The position numbers and the translations under genes were made by a program. The notes beneath the pieces are model-generated. The model was not told the origin of the DNA. It worked only from the letters and a program-made list of their open reading frames with translations, and did no database searches. A stretch of 59,905 nt of DNA from a virus, in the IMG/VR virus record IMGVR_UViG_3300020152_000026, positions 1-59,905 of that record. One strand, given 5' to 3'. Positions 49,967 through 57,905 of this stretch are shown in pieces (within the stretch, counting starts at the first letter, position 1; every line of letters begins with the position of its first letter).

Positions 49967-50407
49967 TTGCCTTATAACAGATATGGAAAAAGACAATGGT
50001 TGTCTCTATATAAATATTTGGAACTGTATCCTGATGATGATATATTTCATGCTATGCCTGACTATAGGACGGAACCGTATACATGTAAATGGTGCGGAGG
50101 AAAACTTAAAAATAAAAGGCAACAAAGCTTTTGTTGCAAAGAATGTAGTCAGAGATTCAATAATCACACAGTATGGGGAAGAAAAACAGCCCCTTTACCA
50201 TACAGGATATTATGCAGAGATAATTTTACTTGTAGTGAATGCGGAGAATTTAAAGCACTAAAAAATGAGTATGGAATATATATACCGGTTGATGTTGGTT
50301 TGGAAGTACATCACATTATACATGTTAGTAATGGTGGAGAAGATCATCAAAGTAATTTGAAAACATTATGTGAGGATTGCCATAAGGCGGCACATGGAAG
50401 TAAATGA
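49967..50407 (+). CDS. HNH endonuclease
   Basis: The product is 146 residues, TTG start after GGGGGTGG. An N-terminal zinc finger (CKWCGGK...CCKEC) is followed by the HNH core: CSECGE, EVHHIIHVSNGG, NLKTLCEDCHKAAH. It has the same two-part layout as the late-region HNH gene at 29.7 kb. It is likely a homing or intron-type nuclease that can spread itself. Confidence 0.8.
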   Translation: MPYNRYGKRQWLSLYKYLELYPDDDIFHAMPDYRTEPYTCKWCGGKLKNKRQQSFCCKECSQRFNNHTVWGRKTAPLPYRILCRDNFTCSECGEFKALKNEYGIYIPVDVGLEVHHIIHVSNGGEDHQSNLKTLCEDCHKAAHGSK

Positions 50408-50434
50408 GATTTTAGCGTAAAGGAGTGAATTGAT

Positions 50435-50749
50435 TTGTCAAAACAAGCAGACAAAAGGGTTATTAAAATTAGCGTTAATGAAATAGAAGGGCTGGAAGAA
50501 TTAAGGGATTATTGCGAAGAAGCAATGGATAATGTGACAGGGGATAAGTATTACTTCTTTCATAACTCATTCATCACATTAAATTCAATCATTGATAGGG
50601 CAGAAAATATCAAAGTGGATGAAAGTGATAAAGGGTGCTGCGGGACTGATTGTCCGTTCAAGGAAAATAAATTCTGTAATTTGCATAGCCAAGAATTGCA
50701 TGGCACTTTTGAAAATCCTACTAGATGCCCGCAATGCAACAGCTATTAA
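50435..50749 (+). CDS. Cys-rich hypothetical protein
   Basis: The product is 104 residues from a TTG. A helical N-terminus is followed by a Cys-rich C-terminus with CCGTDC, CNLH and CPQC, so it probably binds zinc. The spacer before it has TTTAGCGTA, the recurring motif of this region. Confidence 0.55.
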   Translation: MSKQADKRVIKISVNEIEGLEELRDYCEEAMDNVTGDKYYFFHNSFITLNSIIDRAENIKVDESDKGCCGTDCPFKENKFCNLHSQELHGTFENPTRCPQCNSY

Positions 50750-50787
50750 TTGTACGGTTAGCGAATAAGAGAAAGTGAGGGAATTTA

Positions 50788-50976
50788 ATGAAAACTTTAA
50801 AAGCAATTAAGGTAGGTTCTGTGCCAGTAGTATTTTTCATGTTGATTGCATGTATACCAATGATGGCAATATGTTCAATCACACTATTCCGGATGGGATA
50901 TATAGAAGGTGGAATATTAAATAGCATTATTGCAATAGGTAGTTTCTTATATGTTTCCTATAAAATCGGAGAGTAG
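50788..50976 (+). CDS. small membrane protein, hypothetical
   Basis: The product is 62 residues with two membrane helices (VPVVFFMLIACIPMMAI and IIAIGSFLYVSY). The spacer carries GGTTAGCGAATAA. Possible exclusion or holin-like function, unproven. Confidence 0.5.
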   Translation: MKTLKAIKVGSVPVVFFMLIACIPMMAICSITLFRMGYIEGGILNSIIAIGSFLYVSYKIGE

Positions 50977-51014
50977 CAGCATACGTTAAATTAAAGATTT
51001 GAAAGGGTGATAGT

Positions 51015-51197
51015 GTGCCAAAGTATAGTTTTGATTATCCAGTAGAGATTACACATTGTTTGAAGTGTCCTCTGCTTATGGAAGATGATTTATGTGGGTT
51101 ACAAGATGAAAGTAATTATAAGAATTGGGAGAAACAAAAAGCAAATTGCCCACTGAAAAATGAACCTGAAAAACTAGGCTGCACATTTGATGAATAG
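51015..51197 (+). CDS. small Cys-rich protein, hypothetical
   Basis: A 60-residue product, GTG start after AAAGGGTG. It has five Cys, among them CLKCP, and probably binds zinc. It is the last gene before a 240-base non-coding stretch. Confidence 0.5.
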   Translation: MPKYSFDYPVEITHCLKCPLLMEDDLCGLQDESNYKNWEKQKANCPLKNEPEKLGCTFDE

Positions 51198-51440
51198 TTA
51201 GTTAACTGCTCCTGCTTGAGCAGATAAACAATCCAAGGCTACCAAAATAAAAAATAAATAATAAAAGGAGTGTGAGTCACTCCCCACTCTATATTGTGTA
51301 TCGGTAGCCTGGATATCTTTAAATCAACCCATAACGGTTGCGTTTGAGAAAAGCAATCAAAAATGGTTGCAATATAGCAGATTTGAAGTGATCATTGACA
51401 ACTGAATATTGGTTAGTGGTATAATAAGCGAAGGAGTGTG
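51198..51440 (+). promoter_or_regulatory. non-coding stretch with a folded leader and a consensus promoter
   Basis: No gene. An outer helix AGGCTACC (51236-51243) and GGTAGCCT (51303-51310) encloses an inner hairpin GGAGTG...CACTCC (51267-51283), and another small hairpin CTGCT...AGCAG lies at about 51208-51222. A nearly ideal promoter follows: TTGACA (51395-51400), 19-base spacer, TGG then TATAAT (51420-51425, extended -10). It should drive the next gene on its own. Confidence 0.65.
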
Positions 51441-51644
51441 ATGAGCATGAACTTGCCGAAGTTAAATGGTCGTGTTGACACTGAAACGATTGCTGACATG
51501 ATCGTATCCTGTATTTTAGCAAAAGGAATGGCAAATCTCACAGTTAGAACTGATACACAAACTGTGCGTGAGCTTGAACACTGGACTGAAGAAGTCTTGA
51601 AAGAGGTTATTAAAGAAACAATTAAGAAAACCACTAACCAATAA
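51441..51644 (+). CDS. small protein with its own promoter and terminator, hypothetical
   Basis: The product is about 67 residues. It is mainly helical with a charged surface (TETIADMIVSCILAKGMANLTV...KEVIKETIKKTTN). ATG 51441 lies after AAGGAG; a second ATG at 51447 is possible. The only gene in this stretch with both a consensus promoter and a strong terminator, it is probably expressed independently, perhaps in the lysogen. The function is not known. Confidence 0.65.
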   Translation: MSMNLPKLNGRVDTETIADMIVSCILAKGMANLTVRTDTQTVRELEHWTEEVLKEVIKETIKKTTNQ

Positions 51645-51662
51645 ACGGTTAGTGGTTTTTAT
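51627..51662 (+). terminator. Rho-independent terminator
   Basis: AAACCACTAACC pairs with GGTTAGTGGTTT around AATAAAC, followed by TTTATTTTT; it closes the unit at 51420-51644. Confidence 0.9.
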
Positions 51663-51708
51663 TTTTGTAATAGTTTAGTAGTTTAACGATTGAAAGGAGT
51701 AGATTGAA

Positions 51709-51978
51709 TTGTTTGGAAAATCAACAGGATTAAAAGATGCACATGGAATTGATATTTGTGTTGGACATATTATAACAACTGGATTAACAATAAATTCAGA
51801 AGATAAATACACTGGTAGATTTATAAGAAAAGTAGTTTATTGGAATGAAGAATATCAAGAATTTTGGGTAAAAGAAGTTTCGCATGGACTTAATTTGGCG
51901 TTTCCAATATCTGATGTTGCAAAAAAGATTTTAGAAATAGTTGGAGATACTGAAAACAATCCAGAACTTATGCACTAA
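51709..51978 (+). CDS. YopX-family protein
   Basis: The product is 89 residues. The YopX pattern is plain: TGLKDAHGIDICVGHII, then an aromatic strand VVYWNEEYQEFWVKE and the end GDTENNPELM. YopX proteins are common in Firmicutes phages and have no proven function. TTG start after AAAGGAG. Confidence 0.75.
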   Translation: MFGKSTGLKDAHGIDICVGHIITTGLTINSEDKYTGRFIRKVVYWNEEYQEFWVKEVSHGLNLAFPISDVAKKILEIVGDTENNPELMH

Positions 51979-52007
51979 ATAATGTTTAAGCGAAAGGAAG
52001 TGTTAGT

Positions 52008-52304
52008 TTGGTTAACGATTGTAAAAAATGTATTCACTATTCAGAGTGTCTTAAAAGTAAAGATAAACCATGCAGATTTTATTGGGAAGAAAAGAGGTAT
52101 GAAATGAGCAAAGATACTGTTGATTGCAATAACTGTAAACATCTTAATATAACTGAATTTGAGCAGGAACTAATGAAGAAAAAGTCAAAAGATGTACTGA
52201 CTCATTGTTGCGACAAACATTTAAAAAATCTAGGTCATTTTGGAAACCATCCTAAATTGATTCCGTGCTTTTGGTGCAATGGGAAAGACTTTGAACAACG
52301 ATAA
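52008..52304 (+). CDS. Cys-rich hypothetical protein
   Basis: The product is 98 residues. Two Cys clusters, CKKCIHYSEC and CNNCKH...CC...CFWC, probably hold zinc. The TTG start is preceded by AAAGGAAG, with TTTAAGCGAA before it. Confidence 0.55.
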   Translation: MVNDCKKCIHYSECLKSKDKPCRFYWEEKRYEMSKDTVDCNNCKHLNITEFEQELMKKKSKDVLTHCCDKHLKNLGHFGNHPKLIPCFWCNGKDFEQR

Positions 52305-52333
52305 TGACAGTTTTAACGAATAGGAGGGATTGT

Positions 52334-52588
52334 ATGTCTGGTTTTATTGTAAAGCAACCAAATGGATTATATTGCAGATTTTCAACGACTGTGGATTGTC
52401 CTACACATTGGAATATGACAAAAGAAGAGTATGTCAATATGATTATGGAAAAAGCAAAAGCAGAAGCAGAAGAAATTTTAGAAAAGTATCTTAAACCGTT
52501 TGAAGCACTTAATGAATGGTTTATTCCAAACAATATGACTCAGGAAGAGTTTGATAAATTGTTAAAAGAAATGAGTAAAATGCCATAA
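52334..52588 (+). CDS. hypothetical protein
   Basis: About 84 residues, counting from ATG 52334 (AGGAGGG). Beta N-terminus (FIVKQPNGLYCRF) and a helical C-terminus with KAKAEAEEILEKYL. TTTAACGAA lies in the spacer before it. Unrecognised. Confidence 0.55.
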   Translation: MSGFIVKQPNGLYCRFSTTVDCPTHWNMTKEEYVNMIMEKAKAEAEEILEKYLKPFEALNEWFIPNNMTQEEFDKLLKEMSKMP

Positions 52589-52629
52589 AGGACAGTTTAA
52601 CGAACAATTTGAAGGGAGATAAAAATTTT

Positions 52630-53053
52630 ATGACAAAAGCAGATTGCATAAAAGAAACAAAACAGCATGTGGTAAAGGTAGCAACATGTATAGATAAAGT
52701 CATTGAAGAACTTATGATTAGGAGAGCATTTCATGATTCTTCTAAAATGCAAGAACCTGAACTTGCCATATTCACAGAGTTTATATAAAGGATTTTTAAA
52801 AGAAATGGGTGTAGCATTGCAACATCACTATGAAAACAATCCTCATCACCCTGAACATTTTGAGAACGGAATAAAAGGAATGACACTGGTTGATATAGTT
52901 GAAATGTTCTGTGATTGGAAAGCAGCTACGCTCAGGCATGATAACGGAGATATTTATAAAAGTATTGAGTTTAATAAAAATCGTTTCGGTTATTCAGATG
53001 ATTTGGAGCAGATTTTTATAAATACTGCTCAGTTATTTGATGATGTAAGATAG
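52630..53053 (+). pseudogene. DUF5662-like gene split by a frameshift
   Basis: The first part (52630-52788, 52 residues) reads MTKADCIKETKQHV...RRAFHDSSKMQEPELAIFTEF and stops. The second part is open in the +1 frame to 53053 and continues LYKGFLKEMGVALQHHYENNPHHPEHF...MTLVDIVEMFCDWKAATLRHDNGDIYKSIE. The two halves together match the DUF5662 pattern, with a gap of about 15 residues missing near 52780. A start at 52733 would give only the C-terminal half. Either a disrupted gene or an assembly error. Confidence 0.7.
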
Positions 53054-53061
53054 GAGGGCAT

Positions 53062-53337
53062 ATGCTTAAAATATTTACAGTAAGAAATAACAAAGAAAAA
53101 GATAAGATTATGGATTATTTAAATAGTGTTGCAAAAGATTGCTACGATACTGAGAAGGAAAGAGTATTATCACTGCTTGAAAATGATTTACAGAAGGTTA
53201 TTTACCTTGATTGGTGGAATAGTGGACATCTTTGGAAAGGCGAAGAAAGAGCTGAAAGATATAAACACGTAAATGACCATGATTGGGAAATGGCGAGAGG
53301 ATATATCATGGAAACAATTAGTAGAGGTATGGGTTGA
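53062..53337 (+). CDS. hypothetical protein
   Basis: The product is 91 residues with mixed helix and strand, including many Trp (DWWNSGHLWKGEE). The ATG has TAGGAGGG upstream. It belongs to the cassette-like run of small genes; unknown function. Confidence 0.55.
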   Translation: MLKIFTVRNNKEKDKIMDYLNSVAKDCYDTEKERVLSLLENDLQKVIYLDWWNSGHLWKGEERAERYKHVNDHDWEMARGYIMETISRGMG

Positions 53338-53374
53338 CATACGTTAAAGCTAGATTTAGAAAGGGGATAGGTTG

Positions 53375-53707
53375 ATGGATAGAATAACAAATAGGAATGT
53401 AGATGTCGAGGATAAAAGAAAGTGTCTTGATGTAAGTCCTCCTGAAAGAACATTGAATTTAATTCTTAATGGTCCAACTCTGAACAGTGTAAATAAGGAC
53501 TATTTAAGAATGTATATCAGAACTCTTTATAAATCGCTTAAAAAATATGAAGATATGAAAGAAAAGAATGACGAAGATGAAAGGTGTCAAAAAGCTGAAT
53601 GGATTGATTATCAAACATGCAAAGGCTATCAAAAATCTGATACAGACGATGAGCCTGCAGAACGGTGTAAAGAATGCATGTATTTAGAATTAAATAAGGA
53701 GGGGTAA
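53375..53707 (+). CDS. hypothetical protein with C-terminal Cys motif
   Basis: The product is 110 residues from ATG 53375. A helical region is followed by charged sequence and CKECMYLEL at the end. ACGTTAAA (part of the recurring motif) lies in its spacer. Unrecognised. Confidence 0.55.
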   Translation: MDRITNRNVDVEDKRKCLDVSPPERTLNLILNGPTLNSVNKDYLRMYIRTLYKSLKKYEDMKEKNDEDERCQKAEWIDYQTCKGYQKSDTDDEPAERCKECMYLELNKEG

Positions 53708-53710
53708 ACG

Positions 53711-54199
53711 GTGGTAGATCGGTATAAGTGTCCTAAATGTGGAGCGTTATTCCCGGGCGGTTTTGCAATGTATCAAGAGTTTGAATGCCATGTGTGTAAA
53801 ACAAAATTGTTTTTCTATGATGGTCAATTAATCGAAAATGAGAAGTATTATCCTGTTGGTATAGCAGAATGTATTGATGAGCAATTAAAGAAAGAAAACG
53901 CACAATTAAAGGCTGATTTAGCGAACATGCAGCAGGAGAATGATGAGCTTGTTAAAACAAATAGAAGATTGGTTTGCATTAATGAGCGAAACAGAAAAGA
54001 AGATCAACAAAAAGATATTGAACAGTTGCAACAGGATAAGGCTGAGTTGGTTGCAGCATTAAGAAGATTGCATGCGGTATATGATTTCGAAGAGTTATAC
54101 GGGCATAATGAATGCAGTTGCTTTGATGACCCTACGGAAGTTAATGATGCATTTGTGTATGCTTATGAATTATTAAAAAAGCATAGTGATAAATCATAA
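53711..54199 (+). CDS. zinc-ribbon plus coiled-coil protein, hypothetical
   Basis: The product is 162 residues, GTG start. The N-terminal zinc ribbon has CPKCGALFPGGF...CHVCK, then a long coiled coil (about 60-125), then a C-terminal segment with CSC. AGGAGGGG precedes the start. Possibly a scaffold-like or nucleic-acid-binding early protein. Confidence 0.6.
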   Translation: MVDRYKCPKCGALFPGGFAMYQEFECHVCKTKLFFYDGQLIENEKYYPVGIAECIDEQLKKENAQLKADLANMQQENDELVKTNRRLVCINERNRKEDQQKDIEQLQQDKAELVAALRRLHAVYDFEELYGHNECSCFDDPTEVNDAFVYAYELLKKHSDKS

Positions 54200-54223
54200 A
54201 TTTAACGAATGGAGGAATTGAGG

Positions 54224-54496
54224 ATGGATATAAAAACTTATGACAACGAACGGCAACCAAAATATGATATTGACGAAATAAGTAAATATATCGATGAGTG
54301 TCATCGGTTTCAAGAAACAGAAAAAACCATTGCGGTTATTAAAGCAGAATCTTATTTAGCTGGATATAAACAAGGGATTTATGATTTTAAAAGAGCATTA
54401 GAATTAATGAATTATAGAGTAATTGAACCAAAGACTACCGAACAATTTATTGATGAATTTATTGCAGACTCTAAGGCATCGGAGGTGTCGGAATGA
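54224..54496 (+). CDS. helical protein, hypothetical
   Basis: The product is 90 residues from ATG 54224 after GGAGGAATTGAGG. TTTAACGAAT is in its spacer (54201-54210). Mainly helical, no motif. The last codons overlap the next gene. Confidence 0.55.
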   Translation: MDIKTYDNERQPKYDIDEISKYIDECHRFQETEKTIAVIKAESYLAGYKQGIYDFKRALELMNYRVIEPKTTEQFIDEFIADSKASEVSE

Positions 54497-54909
54497 AACA
54501 GCATATAACATTAAAACAACTGCTTGATGCAAAGTTTAGCTGCCGCCAAATGGAAGAATTATTAAATGCAATAGGAGTAGATAAAACACTAGATGACTAT
54601 TTAGCTGAGCATCAAGATTATTGGAGTATGGGAAAAGGTGAAGGAAATACAATTAAAGTTAATTGGCCAAAGTGGGAAAAAGTAAGAGCGGATTTTTACA
54701 AGCCTATTGTTAAGTTAATCACGATAGGTAAGATGATTGAGATATTACATCAAAACGCAAATGATTTTAAGTTAGCGGTAAATTGGGGAGTGCAAAGCGG
54801 ATATATTCTTGGAATAAAATACAAGAAAAAAGAGATGTTTTATATAAAAGATGAACCATGCGATTGTTTATGGGAAGCAGTAAAAGAAGTATTGGAGGGG
54901 TCGGAGTGA
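54493..54909 (+). CDS. hypothetical protein
   Basis: The product is 138 residues; the ATG overlaps the end of the previous gene. A helical N-terminus, then a Trp-rich middle (DYWSMGKGEG...NWPKWEKV). Similar proteins occur in Clostridium phages; no function assigned. Confidence 0.55.
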   Translation: MKQHITLKQLLDAKFSCRQMEELLNAIGVDKTLDDYLAEHQDYWSMGKGEGNTIKVNWPKWEKVRADFYKPIVKLITIGKMIEILHQNANDFKLAVNWGVQSGYILGIKYKKKEMFYIKDEPCDCLWEAVKEVLEGSE

Positions 54910-55103
54910 AACAATTAAACTTTGATATAGTACAAGAATCTAATAATGTTATAAATGATTATATTAAAAAAACACAACCTCTATGGAAGAAGCCAAAGAA
55001 ATGGTATCAAAAAATAGATTGGGCTGAAGCAATTACAAATATGCTATTTGCTACTGGTGTAATTATGTTTATGGTATTACTAGCTCAAAGTATTATTAAA
55101 TAA
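54906..55103 (+). CDS. membrane-anchored protein, hypothetical
   Basis: The product is 65 residues, GTG start overlapping the previous stop (GAGGGG upstream). A basic, Trp-rich N-terminal half is followed by a C-terminal membrane helix (MLFATGVIMFMVLLAQ). Unknown role. Confidence 0.55.
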   Translation: MKQLNFDIVQESNNVINDYIKKTQPLWKKPKKWYQKIDWAEAITNMLFATGVIMFMVLLAQSIIK

Positions 55104-55138
55104 TCAGCATTTTAACGAATAATTAAAGGGGTGATAAA

Positions 55139-55510
55139 GTGGATTGGATATTATCAGCAATATCAATGGTAATGATGTACATGATGGGAAACAAAAATAG
55201 ATTTGCTCCAGTGGTTGGGATTGCCTGTCAAATACTTTGGATTTACTATGCAATATCTCTTAAGCAGTATGGTTTATTGATTGGCACAATAGGTTATTTA
55301 GTTATTCACATTATCAATACTTTTAAGTGGAACAAAGAGCATATTTCAAAGTTATTATGTTTAAATCCTTGTGAAAAAGATGCACACAATTACAAATGTG
55401 TTAATAGCAAATTATATATTGTTGGCGATGGTCTTTGGGGTGATCAGTGGGAAAACAAATACAAATGTAATAAGTGCGGTCATACATATTACAAAGTTGA
55501 AGGTGAGTGA
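55139..55510 (+). CDS. membrane protein with C-terminal zinc ribbon
   Basis: The product is 123 residues. The first 70 have three membrane helices with the PnuC-like short pattern (NKNRFAPVVGIACQILWIYY); residues about 75-123 hold a zinc ribbon (CEKD...KCNKCGHTYYK). GTG start after AAAGGGGTG, with TTTAACGAAT upstream. A transporter-like part joined to a ribbon is unusual. Confidence 0.6.
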   Translation: MDWILSAISMVMMYMMGNKNRFAPVVGIACQILWIYYAISLKQYGLLIGTIGYLVIHIINTFKWNKEHISKLLCLNPCEKDAHNYKCVNSKLYIVGDGLWGDQWENKYKCNKCGHTYYKVEGE

Positions 55511-55514
55511 GGTC

Positions 55515-56468
55515 TTGAAAATAGGATTAGTTGATGTTGACGGTCATAATTTCCCAAACATAGCCTTAATGAAAATATCTGCATGGCATAAAGGAAAAGG
55601 TGATGATGTTGATTTTATAAATGCATTTCTGAAATATGACAAAGTTTATATGAGCAAAGTATTTGATTTCACTCCTGATTTTGAAACGGTAATCCATGCA
55701 GATGAAATTATAAAAGGCGGCAGAGCATATGATAAAAAATCAAAGTTGCCAGCAGAAGTTGAATGCATGTATCCTGATTACAGCTTATACAATATCAACA
55801 ATGAAGCATACGGATATTTAACACGTGGGTGTCCTCGTGGGTGTGAATTCTGTGATGTAGTAAACATAGAAGGAAAGAAGTCATATAAAGTTGCTGATTT
55901 AAGTCAATTTTGGAAAGGGCAAAAGCAAATAAAACTTTTAGATCCAAACCTGTTAGCGTGTAAAGATAGAATTGAATTACTTCAGCAATTAGCAGATAGC
56001 AAAGCATGGATTGATTTTACACAGGGGTTAGATGCAAGGCTGCTAAATGATGATGTTATTAACCTGATTAAGCAAACCAAAATTAAAATGATTCACTTCG
56101 CATGGGATTCAATGAAAAACAGCAATAGAATCATAAAGCAGCTTATAAATTTCAAACAGCAAACAAATTATGATTGCAGAAAATTAAGAGTTTACGTTCT
56201 TACAAATTTCGGGACAACCACAGAAGAAGATTTATATAGAGTTTATAAGCTTAAAGAGTTAGGATATGACCCTTATGTAATGATATATGATAAGCAAAAA
56301 TATGTTGATTCAAATAATAGGCTTCGTCCAAGACAGGAACTATTAAAAGAATTTACAGAAAGTCAGATACAGCATTTCATAGTTTGTTGGAAAATGCAAC
56401 GGTGGGTTGATAACAAGTTTATATTTAGGAGTTGTGAACGGTTTGAGGATTATCAGAAAACAAGTTGA
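55515..56468 (+). CDS. radical SAM enzyme
   Basis: The product is 317 residues from TTG 55515 (GGTGAGTGAGG). The cluster motif CPRGCEFC (about residue 111) follows a B12-binding-like N-terminal region (GLVDVDGHNFPNIALMKIS...KGKGDDVDF). The SAM half ends in FIFRSCERF. This is the type of iron-sulfur oxidoreductase often found in Clostridium phages. The substrate is unknown; base or nucleotide modification of phage DNA is one guess. Confidence 0.8.
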   Translation: MKIGLVDVDGHNFPNIALMKISAWHKGKGDDVDFINAFLKYDKVYMSKVFDFTPDFETVIHADEIIKGGRAYDKKSKLPAEVECMYPDYSLYNINNEAYGYLTRGCPRGCEFCDVVNIEGKKSYKVADLSQFWKGQKQIKLLDPNLLACKDRIELLQQLADSKAWIDFTQGLDARLLNDDVINLIKQTKIKMIHFAWDSMKNSNRIIKQLINFKQQTNYDCRKLRVYVLTNFGTTTEEDLYRVYKLKELGYDPYVMIYDKQKYVDSNNRLRPRQELLKEFTESQIQHFIVCWKMQRWVDNKFIFRSCERFEDYQKTS

Positions 56469-56513
56469 TATGCGAATAGGAAAGGTTTAGCGTAAGTAAA
56501 GGAGGCGGATTAA

Positions 56514-56828
56514 TTGAAGTGGGTTACTGACCCTGTTGCATATTGTAGGCTGCATAGGTTTCATATGACAGTACATAGCATGAAAAAAGCTAACTGCATA
56601 AATAAAAAATGCAAGCATTTTAAAAAGTTTAAAGAACATAGATTTTGGGGAGTAAAAGAAGCTGACATAACAAGTAAAAAAGTCTTAAAGGATTATATCA
56701 AAAATAAAGAGTATTACCACCTAACAAGTGATGATAAAAGAAAGTATAAATTGTGCATAACATGTGGTAATTATCACCGAATAGAGACTTATAAATATTG
56801 TCCATGTATGAATTACGGAAGGTATTAG
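56514..56828 (+). CDS. Cys-rich hypothetical protein
   Basis: The product is 104 residues, TTG start after AAAGGAGG. Cys pairs in INKKCKHF, CITCGNY and CPCMNY form a zinc-ribbon-like pattern. TTTAGCGTAA lies in the spacer. Function unknown. Confidence 0.55.
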   Translation: MKWVTDPVAYCRLHRFHMTVHSMKKANCINKKCKHFKKFKEHRFWGVKEADITSKKVLKDYIKNKEYYHLTSDDKRKYKLCITCGNYHRIETYKYCPCMNYGRY

Positions 56829-56874
56829 ACGTGTGGGAAAGGATTAACTTAGGACAACGAGAGGGGGAAACAGT

Positions 56875-57126
56875 ATGGAAAACGTACATAGAAAACAGGC
56901 TTATGCAGAATTAAATTATGCACAACGTCAGGTGTATCTTGCAATAAAGAAATATATACGTGATAACGGTTATTCACCTACATATCGGGAATTGTGCGAA
57001 TTAACAAATTATAGTTCTGTTAGTACAGTATCAAAATATATAGATGTTTTAGTTAAGTTGGACTTAATTACTGCGGAAGAAGGCAAGCCACGAACAATTA
57101 AGGTTTTGCCATTTTTAAAGGGGTGA
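56875..57126 (+). CDS. LexA-like winged-helix regulator
   Basis: The product is 83 residues. The pattern LNYAQRQVYLAIKKYIRDNGYSPTYRELCELTNYSSVSTVSKYIDVLVKLDLI is the LexA DNA-binding domain; there is no peptidase part. It could repress by binding SOS-type boxes without cleavage. AGAGGGGGAAA precedes the ATG. Confidence 0.7.
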   Translation: MENVHRKQAYAELNYAQRQVYLAIKKYIRDNGYSPTYRELCELTNYSSVSTVSKYIDVLVKLDLITAEEGKPRTIKVLPFLKG

Positions 57127-57134
57127 GAAAATAA

Positions 57135-57740
57135 ATGGGCGGTCAAAGATACAACAAAGGCATGACAGATCAGAAACTGAGCGAACAAATGAAATATCTA
57201 TTTGAAATTGAAGGTATGACACTTAGCAAAATTAGGGACAAAATGCATTTGACTTCTGAGAGGTTCAAGCAATTACGAAACATGACAGAGTTAAAACGTG
57301 AATGTAAAAAGTGCGGTAAAAAGTTTGTATTTGAGATTTCACAACGATTTTGTCCTGCATGTGTTGCAGCAGATCCTAAAATAGCAGATAAGAGAAAGAG
57401 AAACAAGGCACATTCTGACAGAAACCGTAGGTTTGAGGATAAGGTAGAAGTTATCGAAGCGAAGAAGCCAAAGTATCACAAAGTTCCTGAATTACATATT
57501 GGTGATGTTATAAATATCAAGCTTAAAAAAGATAAACGGAATCGTGGCATATACGAAAGCCCTAGCGATTATCATATTGAAAATGGAACGGTCACAGAAA
57601 TGTATCATCATGGTTTTTTAGTAGTCAGTGACAATAACGTGAGAGATTTTATAAGCTTCACAGAGGTAAAAATAGGCAAGTATATGATAAGTATAGCCGG
57701 GCAAGCAATAAATGAATACAGGGCGGTTGTGAACGTGTGA
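57135..57740 (+). CDS. HTH plus zinc-finger protein, hypothetical
   Basis: The product is 201 residues. A helix-turn-helix (MTLSKIRDKMHLTSERFKQLRN) is followed by a zinc finger (CKKCGKKF...FCPAC) and a C-terminal beta domain. Starts at ATG with GGGGTGAG upstream. It may regulate late genes together with its ArpU-like neighbour, but this is only inferred. Confidence 0.6.
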   Translation: MGGQRYNKGMTDQKLSEQMKYLFEIEGMTLSKIRDKMHLTSERFKQLRNMTELKRECKKCGKKFVFEISQRFCPACVAADPKIADKRKRNKAHSDRNRRFEDKVEVIEAKKPKYHKVPELHIGDVINIKLKKDKRNRGIYESPSDYHIENGTVTEMYHHGFLVVSDNNVRDFISFTEVKIGKYMISIAGQAINEYRAVVNV

Positions 57741-57755
57741 GAGGGGATAATATAA

Positions 57756-57893
57756 ATGAATCTTAAATTAAGAATAAGTTTTAAAGATTTAGTGAGATTA
57801 TTTTTTGGACAAAGTATATTAATCATGTGTCCATACAATCAAACGATATATAGAATTGCAAAAGGTGATTCGACTTACATCTGTAAGCATTAA
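57756..57893 (+). CDS. small hypothetical protein
   Basis: A 45-residue product, ATG after GAGGGGAT. Basic, with two Cys in the C-terminal half. Only support is the ribosome site and operon spacing. Confidence 0.5.
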   Translation: MNLKLRISFKDLVRLFFGQSILIMCPYNQTIYRIAKGDSTYICKH

Positions 57894-57905
57894 GGGGGTG
57901 CGTGA

